Counted from the first letter of the stretch, positions 28,635-38,311 are shown. The stretch is DNA of 64,000 bases from an uncultured Marinobacter sp. (GCF_947488835.1 NZ_CANLBK010000002.1:496001-560000), one strand, 5' to 3'. A program made the numbers and translations. Notes: generated by a model not told the origin, from the sequence alone.

Positions 28635-30383
28635 ATGACTTTGCACGGTCAGACCCAAGAGTTGCAGAGAATTATTGATCAGCAGCTAATCTCCACGTTG
28701 TTCCAACCAATTGTGGACTGCCAGGAAAAAAGTGTTCTTGGTTACGAGGTGCTTAGCCGGGGCCCATCTGATAGCCCACTTCACGCAGCGCCCGCATTGT
28801 TCCAGGCAGGAGAACAGTGCGATCAGGTTATTAGTTTGGAGCGAGCTTGCTTGAAACAAGCAGGGCACACATGTAATCGATACGGCGTCAGTCGCCTGGT
28901 TTTTGTGAATGTGTCGCCAGAACTGCTGTTACCGAATTCCTTTCCGGAGGATCGTTTACATGCTCTTCTAACAATGAATGACCTTAAGCCGGATCAGATC
29001 GTTATAGAGTTGTCTGAGCGTTATCCGGTCGACGATTCAGCGGTGCTCAAAACCCGGCTCATTGCGCTGAAGAAGCGCGGATTCCGAGTTGCGATAGACG
29101 ATTTGGGGACAGGCTATTCAGGGCTAAAGCGTTGGTCTGAGATTCAGCCGGACTTTGTCAAAATTGATCGGCACTTCATTCGCGACGTTGATCGGGACTT
29201 GGTAAAGAAGGAGTTTGTTCGGTCGGTAATCAACCTTTGCGAACGCTTGGGATGCCGGCTGATTGCAGAAGGCGTTGAAACTCTAGCGGAACTGACATTA
29301 CTTCGATCAATGGGTATTCATCTTATCCAAGGATTCTTGTTTGGGCGCCCCAACCCCTTTCCTGCAGCTGATTTGTCTACACTGGGTGACTCAATACCCG
29401 TAAGCGGAGATCCTATCGCCGCCGGTGCTGGGTATTTGGGGCGCTATATCGCCCCCCTCTCGCCAAATACTTCGCTTGGACATGCCTGGCAAATTCTGCA
29501 GTCGTCGCCATCAATATTTGCGTTGCCCGTAGTGGAAAACGATAGGCCTCTCGGTTTGCTCCATAAGTGGCGCGTAATGGAGGTTTTTAGCTCTACCTAT
29601 GGGCGCTCGCTCAATGAGGCTAAGCCGGTAGATAGTTTGACAGCTCGTGACGCGCTTGTGGTAGAGCATGATGAGCCTCTGGAGGGCGTCAGTCAGTCGC
29701 TTTTGGAGGATGATCTTTACTATCTCAAGCAAAATTTTATTGTGACCAGAAATGGTCGATACATGGGCTTGGGTTCAACGCGTTCTCTACTTCGCATGAT
29801 GACCCGGCGCCGGGTTGAGCAGGCCAAGCATGCCAATCCCCTTAGCCAATTGCCTGGGAATGTTCTTATTCAACAGGAAGCCATGCGCAGGCTTCAGAAA
29901 AACGAAGCTTTTACCTGCATTTACTTCGACATTGACCACTTCAAGCCATTCAATGATGTGGTGGGGTATGGCGAGGGTGATGAGGTTATTCTCTCGCTTG
30001 CACGACAGTTATGCGCGGTTTTTGATGGAGAAACAGACTGGGTTGGTCACATCGGTGGGGATGATTTTGTGGTGTATAGCGGCAAAATTGAGCCCCAAAA
30101 GCGCTGCGAGCAAGTGCAAAATCTTTTTAGGTCGGAGGCCCTGTCGCGGTACCCAGAAGCAATGCGCAAGGCCCGCTCAATGACTGCAGAAGATCGTGAT
30201 GGCCAGCTAAAACGCTTTCCGCTTGTTGCCCTCTCGGCAGGCATCGTAATAGCAGAGAGTCGGTCATTTGGATCTGCTGCAGATTTGGCTGCTAACGCAG
30301 CGGACGCCAAGGCTAAAGCAAAGAAGTCTGCCGGCGGAATTCACATTGTCAGAAGTGAGCGTGTTGCGGAAGCGGAATTCTAG
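28635..30383 (+). CDS. EAL-CBS-GGDEF c-di-GMP turnover protein
   Basis: 582 residues without membrane segments. The EAL phosphodiesterase domain (about 10-245) keeps its main catalytic residues: Glu38 in GYEVLSR, Asn92, Glu125 in IELSER, the DDLGTG loop at 155-160, Lys176, Glu212 in EGVE and Gln232. A CBS-pair-like region (about 270-390) follows, then a GGDEF domain (about 405-575) whose signature reads GGDDF at 474-478. It is probably an active phosphodiesterase; the cyclase half may be weak or regulatory. It may be regulated together with the receptor just upstream. Confidence 0.9.
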   Translation: MTLHGQTQELQRIIDQQLISTLFQPIVDCQEKSVLGYEVLSRGPSDSPLHAAPALFQAGEQCDQVISLERACLKQAGHTCNRYGVSRLVFVNVSPELLLPNSFPEDRLHALLTMNDLKPDQIVIELSERYPVDDSAVLKTRLIALKKRGFRVAIDDLGTGYSGLKRWSEIQPDFVKIDRHFIRDVDRDLVKKEFVRSVINLCERLGCRLIAEGVETLAELTLLRSMGIHLIQGFLFGRPNPFPAADLSTLGDSIPVSGDPIAAGAGYLGRYIAPLSPNTSLGHAWQILQSSPSIFALPVVENDRPLGLLHKWRVMEVFSSTYGRSLNEAKPVDSLTARDALVVEHDEPLEGVSQSLLEDDLYYLKQNFIVTRNGRYMGLGSTRSLLRMMTRRRVEQAKHANPLSQLPGNVLIQQEAMRRLQKNEAFTCIYFDIDHFKPFNDVVGYGEGDEVILSLARQLCAVFDGETDWVGHIGGDDFVVYSGKIEPQKRCEQVQNLFRSEALSRYPEAMRKARSMTAEDRDGQLKRFPLVALSAGIVIAESRSFGSAADLAANAADAKAKAKKSAGGIHIVRSERVAEAEF

Positions 30384-30414
30384 ATGGTTTTGCCTGGAAA
30401 AATTGTGAGCTCAT

Positions 30415-30463
30415 AAAAAAAGCGCTATACCGCTTGGAAATCCAGTGGCATAGCGCTTTTTTT
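30415..30463 (+). terminator. Rho-independent terminator after the EAL-GGDEF gene
   Basis: AAAAAAAGCGCTAT (30415-30428) pairs with ATAGCGCTTTTTTT (30450-30463), with further partial pairing in the 21-nt apical part. The A-tract before and T-tract after allow termination in both directions. Confidence 0.85.
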
Positions 30464-30577
30464 CGGCTTGTGATTCACCCAAACCACACTTAAGTCGAGT
30501 GGCTTGGGCAACATCCGGCCTTTTAGCTTCTGGAGCAAACCTTACTTAGTGAAGCTCTCAAGCTATTGGGCAATGAC

Positions 30578-31049
30578 TTAGAATTTCAAGCGCATACCTG
30601 CAAGGAAACCCATGTCAGTGTTATCCTTGTCTGTGTCAGCAATTTCTGCGAAGACACTGGCATTTTTCTGAGCCGGTGGTGCTTGTCACATCAACGGTGG
30701 CAGCTACGTTGTACAGGGGTGTATCTTTATTTGTGTTGCTATCATCGGTAACACTATGATCTGCCCCAAGCCCGAACTTACCAAAATCATAGCTAGCCCC
30801 GGTATAAATGTTTTCTCTCGCAAAACTAAACATCAACCCAAAGCCTTCCTGAAAACGATACTGGCAAGAATTTTTACTAGTAAGGTTCTCTGTAGCAGCC
30901 AACCTGATAGCTACCTCAAGCTTTGTAGTTCCAACTGTCAAAGCACTTGTTTCAAAACAATTGGGTATTAGTGACGTTTCGAAGGCGGAAGGCTTGATCT
31001 CATACTCACTCGGACGATAGGCAATCAAAGGAGAATCAGTGCCAGGCAT
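30578..31049 (-). pseudogene. Decayed outer membrane porin, C-terminal part
   Basis: Barrel-like peptide pieces remain on the minus strand: FSFARENIYTGASYDFGKFG, then DTPLYNVAATVDVTSTTGSE, and after a one-base frameshift at the GAAAAATGCC run (about 30666) VFAEIADTDKDN and the ending MGFLAGMRLKF with TAA at 30580-30578. The terminal Phe is typical of porins. Upstream, DSWNYKA, a stop codon and GSYQVG occur in one frame and ATENLTSKN in another, so at least two frame disruptions exist. No N-terminal signal peptide is found. The flanks 30464-30577 and 31050-31131 show nothing else. Confidence 0.6.
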
Positions 31050-31131
31050 GGCGTGAAAGGTTAAGGGACTAAGGGTAGTTTGATGATTGTTTCAGGGGTG
31101 GCTAATGCCCCGAGGGGGAGTAAAGCGGTTC

Positions 31132-32046
31132 TCAAATTTCAGGTCCAATAAAATCTGGAACTATCTCCGATGCTGCTATACAGGCATTCACATCCAGACC
31201 TTTAAGCGCACCATGGGCAGTTACTAGCATTGTGCTTATCCCTGAATTGCGACCCCCGAGGATATCTGTGTGCAAGGTATCCCCCACCATCAGCAATCTG
31301 GAAGTTGGAATTGGAGACAGCCTGCTTTTGGCTGCGTCAAAGGCATTGTTGAAGGGTTTTCCGAAAAACACCGTGTCGAGGCCGGTGGCGTCCATGAGGT
31401 GGTGGGCATAGTACCCCGGTTCCAGAGACAGGCCGTTCTCACGGGGAGCCACCAGATCGGGGTTCGCCACCCAGACTGGTCGAGGCCTGCGATTAAGGCT
31501 GTCGATCAGGCCTTGCTGCAGCTCTCGGGTCCATCCCTGGGCGCTCAACATCAATATGGCATCGGCGTTATCGAGTCTTTCGCGATTGGCTTTTGCCTCT
31601 AGATCACTAATGGTAAAACCGCGGCAGGGCAGGTGGTCAGCGTGCGCCGATGCAGGTGCCATAATGGCCCATCTTCGCTCCGGTTCGGATGCCAGCGCAT
31701 CGCTCACCAGCATGCGGCTGGAAATCAGTTGGTCTGGTGTAATTGGAAAGCCAAGGTTGCGGTATTTCCGCACCAGCTCCTGTTGGGGAGCAGAGGCGGC
31801 ATTTGAAAGTATCAAACAGTGCTTGCCCATCGACTGCAGATTGTGGAACCGCGCGACTGCCGTAGGTAAGGCATTATTGCCCGCATTGAGCACACCGAAG
31901 GCATCGAAAATAAAGCCGTCGAAACGATCGCTAATAGCCTCCAGAGATGGCACTTGTTTTGGTGTAGCAGTTTCTGTAACCAGCTCTGGAAGCCGAAAGC
32001 GAATGCGCTGATAAGCCTCAAAAGCCCAGCGCGGTGACGGTGTCAT
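31132..32046 (-). CDS. HAD-superfamily hydrolase, class IIA-like
   Basis: 304 residues. Motif I is FIFDAFGVLNAG, with the nucleophile Asp but Phe in place of the second Asp, as in the HAD-IIA subgroup whose motif reads D-x-W-G-V. Motif II is LILSNAAS and the last motif is LLMVGDTLHTDILGG, where two Asp remain for Mg2+. It follows the second permease gene by 28 nt and is most likely part of the phosphonate transporter operon. A phosphatase acting on an imported or released phosphoester is plausible, but not shown. It is not the PhnX type, which has a different motif I. Confidence 0.75.
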   Translation of the reverse strand: MTPSPRWAFEAYQRIRFRLPELVTETATPKQVPSLEAISDRFDGFIFDAFGVLNAGNNALPTAVARFHNLQSMGKHCLILSNAASAPQQELVRKYRNLGFPITPDQLISSRMLVSDALASEPERRWAIMAPASAHADHLPCRGFTISDLEAKANRERLDNADAILMLSAQGWTRELQQGLIDSLNRRPRPVWVANPDLVAPRENGLSLEPGYYAHHLMDATGLDTVFFGKPFNNAFDAAKSRLSPIPTSRLLMVGDTLHTDILGGRNSGISTMLVTAHGALKGLDVNACIAASEIVPDFIGPEI

Positions 32047-32074
32047 ATGCTAATCCTACTGGCGATAGTGCCTT

Positions 32075-32884
32075 TCAGAGCACCGCCTGCCGAACTTTCG
32101 CAGATACCCATTCAGAAACGACCACCGTCGCGAGTATAACGAGAAATATTACCGTTACCTGGTTCCAGGCTAAGGTGCTTAAGGATGACTGGAGTTGCAA
32201 ACCCAGGCCACCGGCACCTACCAACCCGAGAATGGTAGATTCGCGAATGTTGATGTCCCAGCGGAACACTGAAATGCCCCAGAATGCCGGCAGAACCTGC
32301 GGGATAATTGCATAGTCAATCACCTGGGTTCCAGAGGCACCTGTTGCGCGCACAGCTTCCACCTGACTTTCATCGATCTCTTCGATGGCCTCGTACAGCA
32401 ACTTGGCGACGAAGCCAATGGAACGCAGACCGATCGCGACAATGCCTGCCAACAGTCCCGGGCCGATAATTGCCACCAGCAGCAAGGCCCAGATAAGCGA
32501 GTTGATCGAGCGTGAGGTCACGATGATCAGCAAGGCCAACGGGCGCACAAAGTGGCGACTCGGGGTTGTGTTCTCAGCGGCCAGGAAGGCAACGGGTATC
32601 GCAATGATCACTCCGATCAGCGTACCAAGGGTTGCGATGTTCAGCGTATCCCAGAGCGGCTGCCAGAGTTGATTGAGATAGCCCCAGCGCGGTGGGAGCA
32701 TGCGGCCACCGATATCGGAAGCCTGTCGGGGTGCGTCTGCTACAAAAGCCCAGATGGTGTCTGCAGTCATCAGGTTCCAGCAGAATACTGTCAAAGCCAC
32801 CAGCCAGAACCAGCCGGCCCATCGCAGCATGTATTGTTTTGGGGTGCGGAACTGCCATAGTTTTGTGTGTGTTCTGGCTGTCAT
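32075..32884 (-). CDS. phnE: Phosphonate-type ABC transporter permease (second PhnE)
   Basis: Inner membrane permease of about 269 residues with five to six hydrophobic helices. The EAA-like cytoplasmic loop is VEAVRATGASGTQVIDYAIIPQVLPAFWG. The C-terminal half shows the PhnE pattern RWDINIRESTILGLVGAGGLG. The start is taken at ATG 32884, which overlaps the stop of the first permease gene in ATGA; an in-frame GTG lies at 32893. Two paralogous permeases in tandem suggest a heterodimer channel. The sequence quoted is longer only as separate segments in the protein, about residues 155-190. Confidence 0.88.
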   Translation of the reverse strand: MTARTHTKLWQFRTPKQYMLRWAGWFWLVALTVFCWNLMTADTIWAFVADAPRQASDIGGRMLPPRWGYLNQLWQPLWDTLNIATLGTLIGVIIAIPVAFLAAENTTPSRHFVRPLALLIIVTSRSINSLIWALLLVAIIGPGLLAGIVAIGLRSIGFVAKLLYEAIEEIDESQVEAVRATGASGTQVIDYAIIPQVLPAFWGISVFRWDINIRESTILGLVGAGGLGLQLQSSLSTLAWNQVTVIFLVILATVVVSEWVSAKVRQAVL

Positions 32885-33690
32885 TGGACCCACCGCCGAA
32901 TGTAGGATGAGGAGTATTCCACCACTAATACAATAGCGATGATGATAATCAGGATGGCGCCAGCTGAGTCGTACTCATAGCGATCAATAGCTGTATTCAA
33001 AGTGGCTCCAACACCGCCGGCACCGACGATACCGATGACGGATGATTCCCGAAAATTTATGTCCAGCCGATACAGAGAAAGGCCGATCAGCCTTGGCATC
33101 ACCTGAGATTGGACTGCATAGTTAACCACCTGCCACCAACTTGCACCGGTTGCGCGAATGGCTTCTATCTGAGAACTGTCACAGCCTTCAATGTCTTCCG
33201 CCAGCAGCTTGGAAAGGAACCCGATGGAAGCAAACGTCAATGTAAGGAACCCGGCAAAGGGCCCGAATCCGAACATGGCGACCAGCAGAATCGCAATGAT
33301 AATTTCCTGGAATGAGCGGGACAGCGTAATAATGCTCCGACAGATCGTATACACCGGCAACGGCGCCAGATTGCGGGCAGCGCCAAGACCGATGGGCACC
33401 GAGATCAATACACCGGCCACGGTGGAAGTCAGAGTCATGGTCAGGCTTTCGATCAGCCCGGCCTGGATGTCCCGCCAGCGGGAGTTGAAATCCGGCGATA
33501 GAAACCCTTGAATGAACTTCCAGCCGCGCTCAAGACCTTCATAAACCCGAAACCAATTGACCTCCACTGAGCTGATCGCCAGAACCAGGTAGATCGCACT
33601 CCCTAACAAAATGGTCCAGCGCCATCGAGGGTCTTTCAGTAGTACCGGAGGCCGCTTCCAGGTCCTTAAAGAGGTGATTGCGCCGATCAT
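32881..33690 (-). CDS. phnE: Phosphonate-type ABC transporter permease (first PhnE)
   Basis: 269 residues, with hydrophobic helices and the permease loop [20 protein letters not shown], then [20 protein letters not shown], which parallels the other permease. A longer periplasmic N-terminal segment follows TM1. It overlaps phnC upstream and the second permease downstream, each by four bases in ATGA, so translation of the whole set is coupled. Confidence 0.88.
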   Translation of the reverse strand: MIGAITSLRTWKRPPVLLKDPRWRWTILLGSAIYLVLAISSVEVNWFRVYEGLERGWKFIQGFLSPDFNSRWRDIQAGLIESLTMTLTSTVAGVLISVPIGLGAARNLAPLPVYTICRSIITLSRSFQEIIIAILLVAMFGFGPFAGFLTLTFASIGFLSKLLAEDIEGCDSSQIEAIRATGASWWQVVNYAVQSQVMPRLIGLSLYRLDINFRESSVIGIVGAGGVGATLNTAIDRYEYDSAGAILIIIIAIVLVVEYSSSYIRRWVQ

Positions 33691-34505
33691 GTTAGCTCCA
33701 GCACTTTGGCGCTGCTGAACAGAAACTCGTCGTTTTGTGACTCACTGCTCTGTTGCACCTGGTCCCAATCCTCTGCTCCGTAGATGCGGGTCAGTGCCTC
33801 ATGGGACAAGGCTGATGGTGGGCCGTCAAATACCACCTGGCCAGCCCGCAACCCGATGATCCGGTCAGCAAAATTTTGTGCCAACACCACATCGTGAATA
33901 TTGATGATGGCGGGAAGGTTCATTTCCCGGCAGACGCCCTGAATCAGACGCATGATCTGGCGGGAGGTTTTCGGGTCGAGTGACGCCGTGGGCTCGTCGG
34001 CCAGCAATAGTTCCGGGTTTTGCTCTAATGCCCGGGCAATACCTACACGTTGGCGCTGACCGCCAGAGAGTTCATCTGCCCGTTTGTTGTAGTGATCATC
34101 CAGCCCGACCCGCTCCAGCAAGCTGAAGGCCTGATCTATGTCGGTCTTCGGGTACCGACGCAGGAAAGAACGCCAGCTGGAGACATAACCCAGACGGCCC
34201 GATAGCACGTTCTCCATCACTGTAAGGCGTTCAACCAGCGCATATTCCTGAAAAATCATACCGATACGCCGGCGAGCTTGGCGTAAAGCCCGGCCGCTGA
34301 GCTTGGTCAGTTCAGTGTCGCCGAGGTAAATGCTGCCGGAGCTGGGTTCAACCAGACGGTTGATACACCGGATCAGGCTCGACTTGCCGGCGCCAGAGGG
34401 GCCAATAAGGCCTACAACCTGGCCTGCAGGCACCGAGAAGCTGATGTCGGTCAGTGCCCGGTCGCCGGTTTTGTAGGTTTTTGATAAGGCTTTCAGTTCA
34501 AGCAC
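33687..34505 (-). CDS. phnC: Phosphonate-type ABC transporter ATP-binding protein
   Basis: The ATPase of the importer. Walker A is [16 protein letters not shown] (about residues 33-48), the signature is [16 protein letters not shown], Walker B is [12 protein letters not shown], and the switch His lies in INIHDV. 272 residues, normal for PhnC. The start is GTG 34505, as no ATG is available in frame nearby. The 94-nt gap from phnD contains imperfect inverted repeats that may stabilise the phnD message. Confidence 0.93.
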   Translation of the reverse strand: MLELKALSKTYKTGDRALTDISFSVPAGQVVGLIGPSGAGKSSLIRCINRLVEPSSGSIYLGDTELTKLSGRALRQARRRIGMIFQEYALVERLTVMENVLSGRLGYVSSWRSFLRRYPKTDIDQAFSLLERVGLDDHYNKRADELSGGQRQRVGIARALEQNPELLLADEPTASLDPKTSRQIMRLIQGVCREMNLPAIINIHDVVLAQNFADRIIGLRAGQVVFDGPPSALSHEALTRIYGAEDWDQVQQSSESQNDEFLFSSAKVLELT

Positions 34506-34599
34506 AATTTTCTGCCATTGCTGATAATAGAAGAGTCAACGGGTTGGCCACATCTCGCGACATGTTCAACCCGCTGAAAGCGGTTTGCGGTTTGAGTCT

Positions 34600-35544
34600 T
34601 TAGCGGCAGTTGTAAACCACGCCGTTGGCATCATCGATCTTACGAATAACTTCCCAGTGCTCCTGAAAAGTGATCGGGATGAACTGAGCTTCACCTGACT
34701 TGGAGAACTCCTCTTCCAGGGAAGTGCCAGCCCATTCAAAGGAGAAAAACGCCTGCTGGATTTTGTCTTGTAGTTCTGGTGTCAGGTTGTGAGCAACGCC
34801 ATACCCTGTAGTGGGGAAGGTCTGAGACTTGTACAGGGATACAATTTGATCTTCGTTTACAACGCCCCGGTTCAGCATCCGCGCCATAACGGAGTTAGCA
34901 ACTGCGGCGGCGTCATAGTCCTTGTTGGCAACACCCAGTACAGAGTTGTCGTGCTTGCCGGAAAACACCGGCGTGAAATCTCTGTTTGGCACAAGATCAT
35001 AATCGGCTTTCAGTATTGCAGAGGGCGCTTTGAAACCTGAGTTTGAGGTTTCGGAGGTAAAGGCCAGTTCACGACCTTGCAGTCCGTCTACATCGGTAAT
35101 GCCAGAGTCAGGATGGGTGATGATTTCCATCTCGTAGCCGAATGAACCATCAGCGGATGCCATAATGGTGAAAGGGCGGAAGCCGCCACAGGCAACGGCT
35201 ATCGGATTGGATCCGGTATTGAAACCGGCAATGTGGAGGCGACCCGCGCGCATGGCTTCAATTTGCGCTGCGTTAGATTGAACCGGGAAGAACTGGACTT
35301 TTTTGCCGGTTTTCTCAGACAGATGGTCGAGAAAATCGGACCAGGCCTCAGCGTAAACTGACGGGTCTTCTACCGGAGTGTAAGCAAAAATCAGAGTGGA
35401 GGGATCGATCTGCTCAGACTTGGCAGGAATGTCAGCAATCAGATCGCCGTCATTATCGCTGTATCGGGAGTCCAGTTTAAATGCGCCCTGCGCGAGCATA
35501 GGAGTCATCAGAGCAGCACATGTAAGAGACATCAACTTATTCAT
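34600..35544 (-). CDS. phnD: Phosphate/phosphite/phosphonate ABC transporter substrate-binding protein
   Basis: Periplasmic binding protein of the importer. A signal peptide of about 20 residues (MNKLMSLTCAALMTPMLAQG) is followed by the type II binding fold: TLIFAYTPVEDPSVYAEAWS, a YxPxxD-like start of the domain, and TSETSNSGFKAPSAIL, where Ser/Thr residues usually contact the phosphorus group. 314 residues. It is the first gene of a phnD-phnC-phnE-phnE-HAD operon. Phosphonate, phosphite and phosphate binders cannot be told apart by eye. No C-P lyase gene or phosphite dehydrogenase is seen nearby. Confidence 0.88.
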   Translation of the reverse strand: MNKLMSLTCAALMTPMLAQGAFKLDSRYSDNDGDLIADIPAKSEQIDPSTLIFAYTPVEDPSVYAEAWSDFLDHLSEKTGKKVQFFPVQSNAAQIEAMRAGRLHIAGFNTGSNPIAVACGGFRPFTIMASADGSFGYEMEIITHPDSGITDVDGLQGRELAFTSETSNSGFKAPSAILKADYDLVPNRDFTPVFSGKHDNSVLGVANKDYDAAAVANSVMARMLNRGVVNEDQIVSLYKSQTFPTTGYGVAHNLTPELQDKIQQAFFSFEWAGTSLEEEFSKSGEAQFIPITFQEHWEVIRKIDDANGVVYNCR

Positions 35545-35580
35545 ATTTACATCCTTAGGTTATGAAGCATCATCGGCCTG

Positions 35581-35614
35581 ATACTAACGAGGGATTGTTA
35601 TGGTTCTGTGACAA
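35581..35614 (-). promoter_or_regulatory. Candidate Pho box and -10 upstream of phnD
   Basis: On the minus strand TTGTCACAGAACCATAAC (35614-35597) contains two half-sites 11 bp apart, matching the PhoB consensus at 6 and 5 of 7. TAGTAT (35586-35581) lies exactly 10 bp further, the spacing of PhoB-dependent promoters. The start codon is 36 nt downstream. Confidence 0.55.
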
Positions 35615-35676
35615 AGACAGGATGTTGGAAGGGTCTATAGATCAGGTGAGTAGGGGCTTTAAAGGTGAGGCCAGCG

Positions 35677-35708
35677 AAAAAAGCCAGCGGATGACGGCAC
35701 CCGCTGGC
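35677..35708 (-). terminator. Rho-independent terminator of the glycerophosphodiesterase gene
   Basis: On the minus strand GCCAGCGG (35708-35701), a 10-nt loop, CCGCTGGC (35690-35683), then TTTTTT. It lies 38 nt after the stop codon and isolates this gene from the phn operon. Confidence 0.88.
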
Positions 35709-35746
35709 TCTGGTATTGCAATTACGAACGTTCGACTATTGGAACC

Positions 35747-37003
35747 CTAAAGCCCCATACAATTGGCGTAGTGGGTTGTGGTTGCGGGCCAGTCTGAAAA
35801 AATGCCGATAACACCCACTTCCTGAGCTAACACATCAATCACTGTATAAATGTCGCCATCATTGTTAATGGCGTCGTTGATGCTTTGGTAATACCAGCCA
35901 CCGCCTTCAGCGAGCGGCCCACTGCGTTCAAGAGACCAGCCAATCAAATCAAGGCCGGCAGCCTTGGCATTGAGTGCGTATTCTGACGGAACAATCTCCT
36001 GGTGGCTGTTAAGAGTGAGCATTTTCCAGAGTGCAGGTGCCAGAATGGGAACGCCTTTTTGGGTGAGGCTTTCCATATACGCCATGGATACGTTTTCCGG
36101 GTCGTTACTTTTCTCATCCAGGAATACGGCTTGGCGGCCGAACTCAGGTATTTGATTAACCCAGAACACGACATCGTCCAGGAGGAACGATTGCGGCCAT
36201 ACATCCTCGGGCTTTACGCCAGCGGCGATGTATTCGTTAATCATCTGTCGGGCATAATCCTCTTGGGTGTAATCACCCTCGAAAGGCATATCAACCACCG
36301 GCGTTTTCAGTTCAGGTGTGAACTTAAGACCCAGCCCTTTAATCAGTTCGATGCTTTCGCGGTGGCTTAACAGAGTGCCTTCTGTGGCATAAAGATCCGT
36401 TCGCCAATCAGCAGTGCCGCCCAGGTATTCCTCGGGCGTGGTGGCGTTCTCGTCAAAGGCATCCATTTTACCCCGGAGCGATTTGAACTCTGCCAGCGTG
36501 ATATCGCTGGTGCGGCACTCGGCCTCAGCCTTTGTGCCAGCGCCTGGGTTAGCTGGCACAAAAGGCTTGGTACATTTGGCGTTCAGTTCGGGTACGGCCA
36601 CGATGTTGGTGGTAGTGTGCAGGTCGTTCTGAGCGTGGCGGCAAACTAACTGCCGATCCTTGGTAAAGGCAACATCACACTCAACGATTCCTGCTCCCAT
36701 TTTGGCCGCTGCAACATAGGATTCGCGGGTATGTTCAGGAAACTGCAAGGGCGCACCCCGGTGGGCAATGGAGAAGGTGCTTGAGGCTGGAGGCAAAGAC
36801 TCACAAGCCTGCAGCGCACTCTTCAGTTCACCGTCATCCATGTCGTTAACCAGAAAGTAAGGTCTGGGCCCAAGCTGAACCAGTGGTTGGCTTGTTTCCG
36901 CAGGTGTTACTTCGGGCGCGTTCGAGTTGTTATCGCTGTCGTTGCAGCCGGATAGCAGGGTGAGAGCCCCTATAGCCAGGGGCAATACGAATAAAATCTT
37001 CAT
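35747..37003 (-). CDS. Lipoprotein glycerophosphodiester phosphodiesterase
   Basis: Hydrolyses glycerophosphodiesters from phospholipid turnover to glycerol 3-phosphate and an alcohol, outside the cytoplasm. The signal peptide ends in the lipobox LLSG-Cys near residue 20. The GDPD motif [16 protein letters not shown] gives the catalytic His and the Arg-Glu pair; [14 protein letters not shown] supplies the metal Glu and Asp, and [13 protein letters not shown] the second His. An insertion of about 60 residues follows before [10 protein letters not shown]. 418 residues, longer than cytoplasmic UgpQ and closer to the GlpQ class. A Pho-box candidate lies upstream at 37118-37135. Confidence 0.88.
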   Translation of the reverse strand: MKILFVLPLAIGALTLLSGCNDSDNNSNAPEVTPAETSQPLVQLGPRPYFLVNDMDDGELKSALQACESLPPASSTFSIAHRGAPLQFPEHTRESYVAAAKMGAGIVECDVAFTKDRQLVCRHAQNDLHTTTNIVAVPELNAKCTKPFVPANPGAGTKAEAECRTSDITLAEFKSLRGKMDAFDENATTPEEYLGGTADWRTDLYATEGTLLSHRESIELIKGLGLKFTPELKTPVVDMPFEGDYTQEDYARQMINEYIAAGVKPEDVWPQSFLLDDVVFWVNQIPEFGRQAVFLDEKSNDPENVSMAYMESLTQKGVPILAPALWKMLTLNSHQEIVPSEYALNAKAAGLDLIGWSLERSGPLAEGGGWYYQSINDAINNDGDIYTVIDVLAQEVGVIGIFSDWPATTTHYANCMGL

Positions 37004-37117
37004 AACAGAGTCCTTCTGTTGAATCTTTTGGGCTTTGTCCCAGCATCGCTTCAGTTCGCGAAAATGGGGCGGCTAATGAATCTCAGGCTTTACAGGCGCT
37101 AATGTTGCCCGCACTTG

Positions 37118-37135
37118 ATGAACGCCTGATGACAG
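37118..37135 (-). promoter_or_regulatory. Candidate Pho box upstream of the glycerophosphodiesterase gene
   Basis: Minus-strand CTGTCATCAGGCGTTCAT consists of half-sites matching the consensus at 7 and 5 of 7 with exact 11-bp phase. A weak -10 (CAACAT) lies 10 bp further on. The start codon is 114 nt downstream. Confidence 0.5.
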
Positions 37136-37157
37136 TCTGCCCCCGCTCCCATTGGTT

Positions 37158-38192
37158 TCAGCCAGCCCCACCTCTATTCACTTCCTGCCACTTTTTAGGA
37201 GACATACCACTGCCCCTTAAAAAGAAATGGTTAAACGAACTCTGCTCCCTGAACCCCAGCAGCTGGCTGATTTGCAGAATGCTTAAATTTGAATACTTTA
37301 GATAATCCTGAGCATGGTGTAAGCGAACATCGGCCAACAGTTGTTGATAGCTCGTTCCTTGCTGCTTTAGCTGTCGCTGCAAGCTGCGTCCGCTTTGCCC
37401 GAGAATGGCGGAAATCTGGGGGAGCTTAGGACTGTTTAGCAGATTCTTTCCAATATGACTTTTCACCAGATCAACAACTTGCCCAACAGCGGAGTCGGCA
37501 ACGGAAGGGCGGGCGATGTTTTTTAAAGGCCAGGCCAGTACGTCTGCGGCGATCGTAATGCTGTTATCGCTCTGGCTGAAACGGCACTGGGCTCTAAATC
37601 CCTGCTGGTACTCTGCTTCGTGATAATCGACCGGCCTCGGGTGAACAAAGCACACCTCCATTACGGGTATCAATCGCCCCGTCAGTTGTTCCGCCAGATG
37701 AATTATTCCCGCGAGTACACTTTCGCACACTAACCGGGCGGCCTTGTGCTGTTGGAAGTGAGCCCTCCAGATTAGCCGTATGTTTCCGCCGACTGATTCT
37801 ATGCGAGAGGTGCCCAACCGGTGCACCAGCCGCTCAAGAGTCATCACCTGATGCAGTGCGTGGCCCAGTGTCAGAGATTTTGCGCGTAAATTGGCCAGAG
37901 CTTCGCCCAGCACATCAAAGTTTTCCAAGCCTGCGCTTTGGCCCGCCTTTATGCCGAGCAGGGGATCATGAAGAAGGTCACTTGCACTGAGAAATAGCCG
38001 GAAGTAGTCCTCTACGGCGATTATTTCCGGAGGATTGATCATCCACAAGTCGTTAACAGCCGCAGCATCAGAAAGAGGGGAGAGACGGCCGCCTTGTTGT
38101 AGGTAAGCGACGAGAATGGGCTGAATGTACGCTCCAACCACAAAGTTAAGAGGGTGGCTTCGCGAGGTGTCCCGCTTTGGCTTGCTGATCAA
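37158..38192 (-). CDS. AraC-family transcriptional regulator
   Basis: 344 residues with a large N-terminal ligand-binding-like domain (about 20-210; resembles the arabinose_bd family common in Pseudomonas-type regulators such as OruR/ArgR-like proteins) and a C-terminal pair of helix-turn-helix motifs. The second is recognisable in SILQISQLLGFREQSSFNHF, followed by SGMSPKKW. It is divergent from the broken gene and the hydroxylase-family gene at 38312-39693, which are its likely targets. The 119-nt divergent gap holds no clear operator that I can define. Confidence 0.9.
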   Translation of the reverse strand: MISKPKRDTSRSHPLNFVVGAYIQPILVAYLQQGGRLSPLSDAAAVNDLWMINPPEIIAVEDYFRLFLSASDLLHDPLLGIKAGQSAGLENFDVLGEALANLRAKSLTLGHALHQVMTLERLVHRLGTSRIESVGGNIRLIWRAHFQQHKAARLVCESVLAGIIHLAEQLTGRLIPVMEVCFVHPRPVDYHEAEYQQGFRAQCRFSQSDNSITIAADVLAWPLKNIARPSVADSAVGQVVDLVKSHIGKNLLNSPKLPQISAILGQSGRSLQRQLKQQGTSYQQLLADVRLHHAQDYLKYSNLSILQISQLLGFREQSSFNHFFLRGSGMSPKKWQEVNRGGAG

Positions 38193-38311
38193 TATTGCCG
38201 CCTTATAGTAATTTTTATTCGTGATCCAACAATTAAGTCAGGTTAAAGCAGGCTAGGATGCTTTTCAATTAGCGCGACAAAAACACCAATACAATTATAA
38301 GCGGGCGGCAC

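Noticed and set aside
31132..32046. Phosphonoacetaldehyde hydrolase (PhnX)
   Set aside because: Motif I reads FDAFGVLNAG, of the HAD-IIA type, and not the PhnX form; the length also differs.
31132..35544. C-P lyase pathway operon
   Set aside because: Only transporter genes and a HAD hydrolase are present; no phnG to phnM counterparts are visible in the window.
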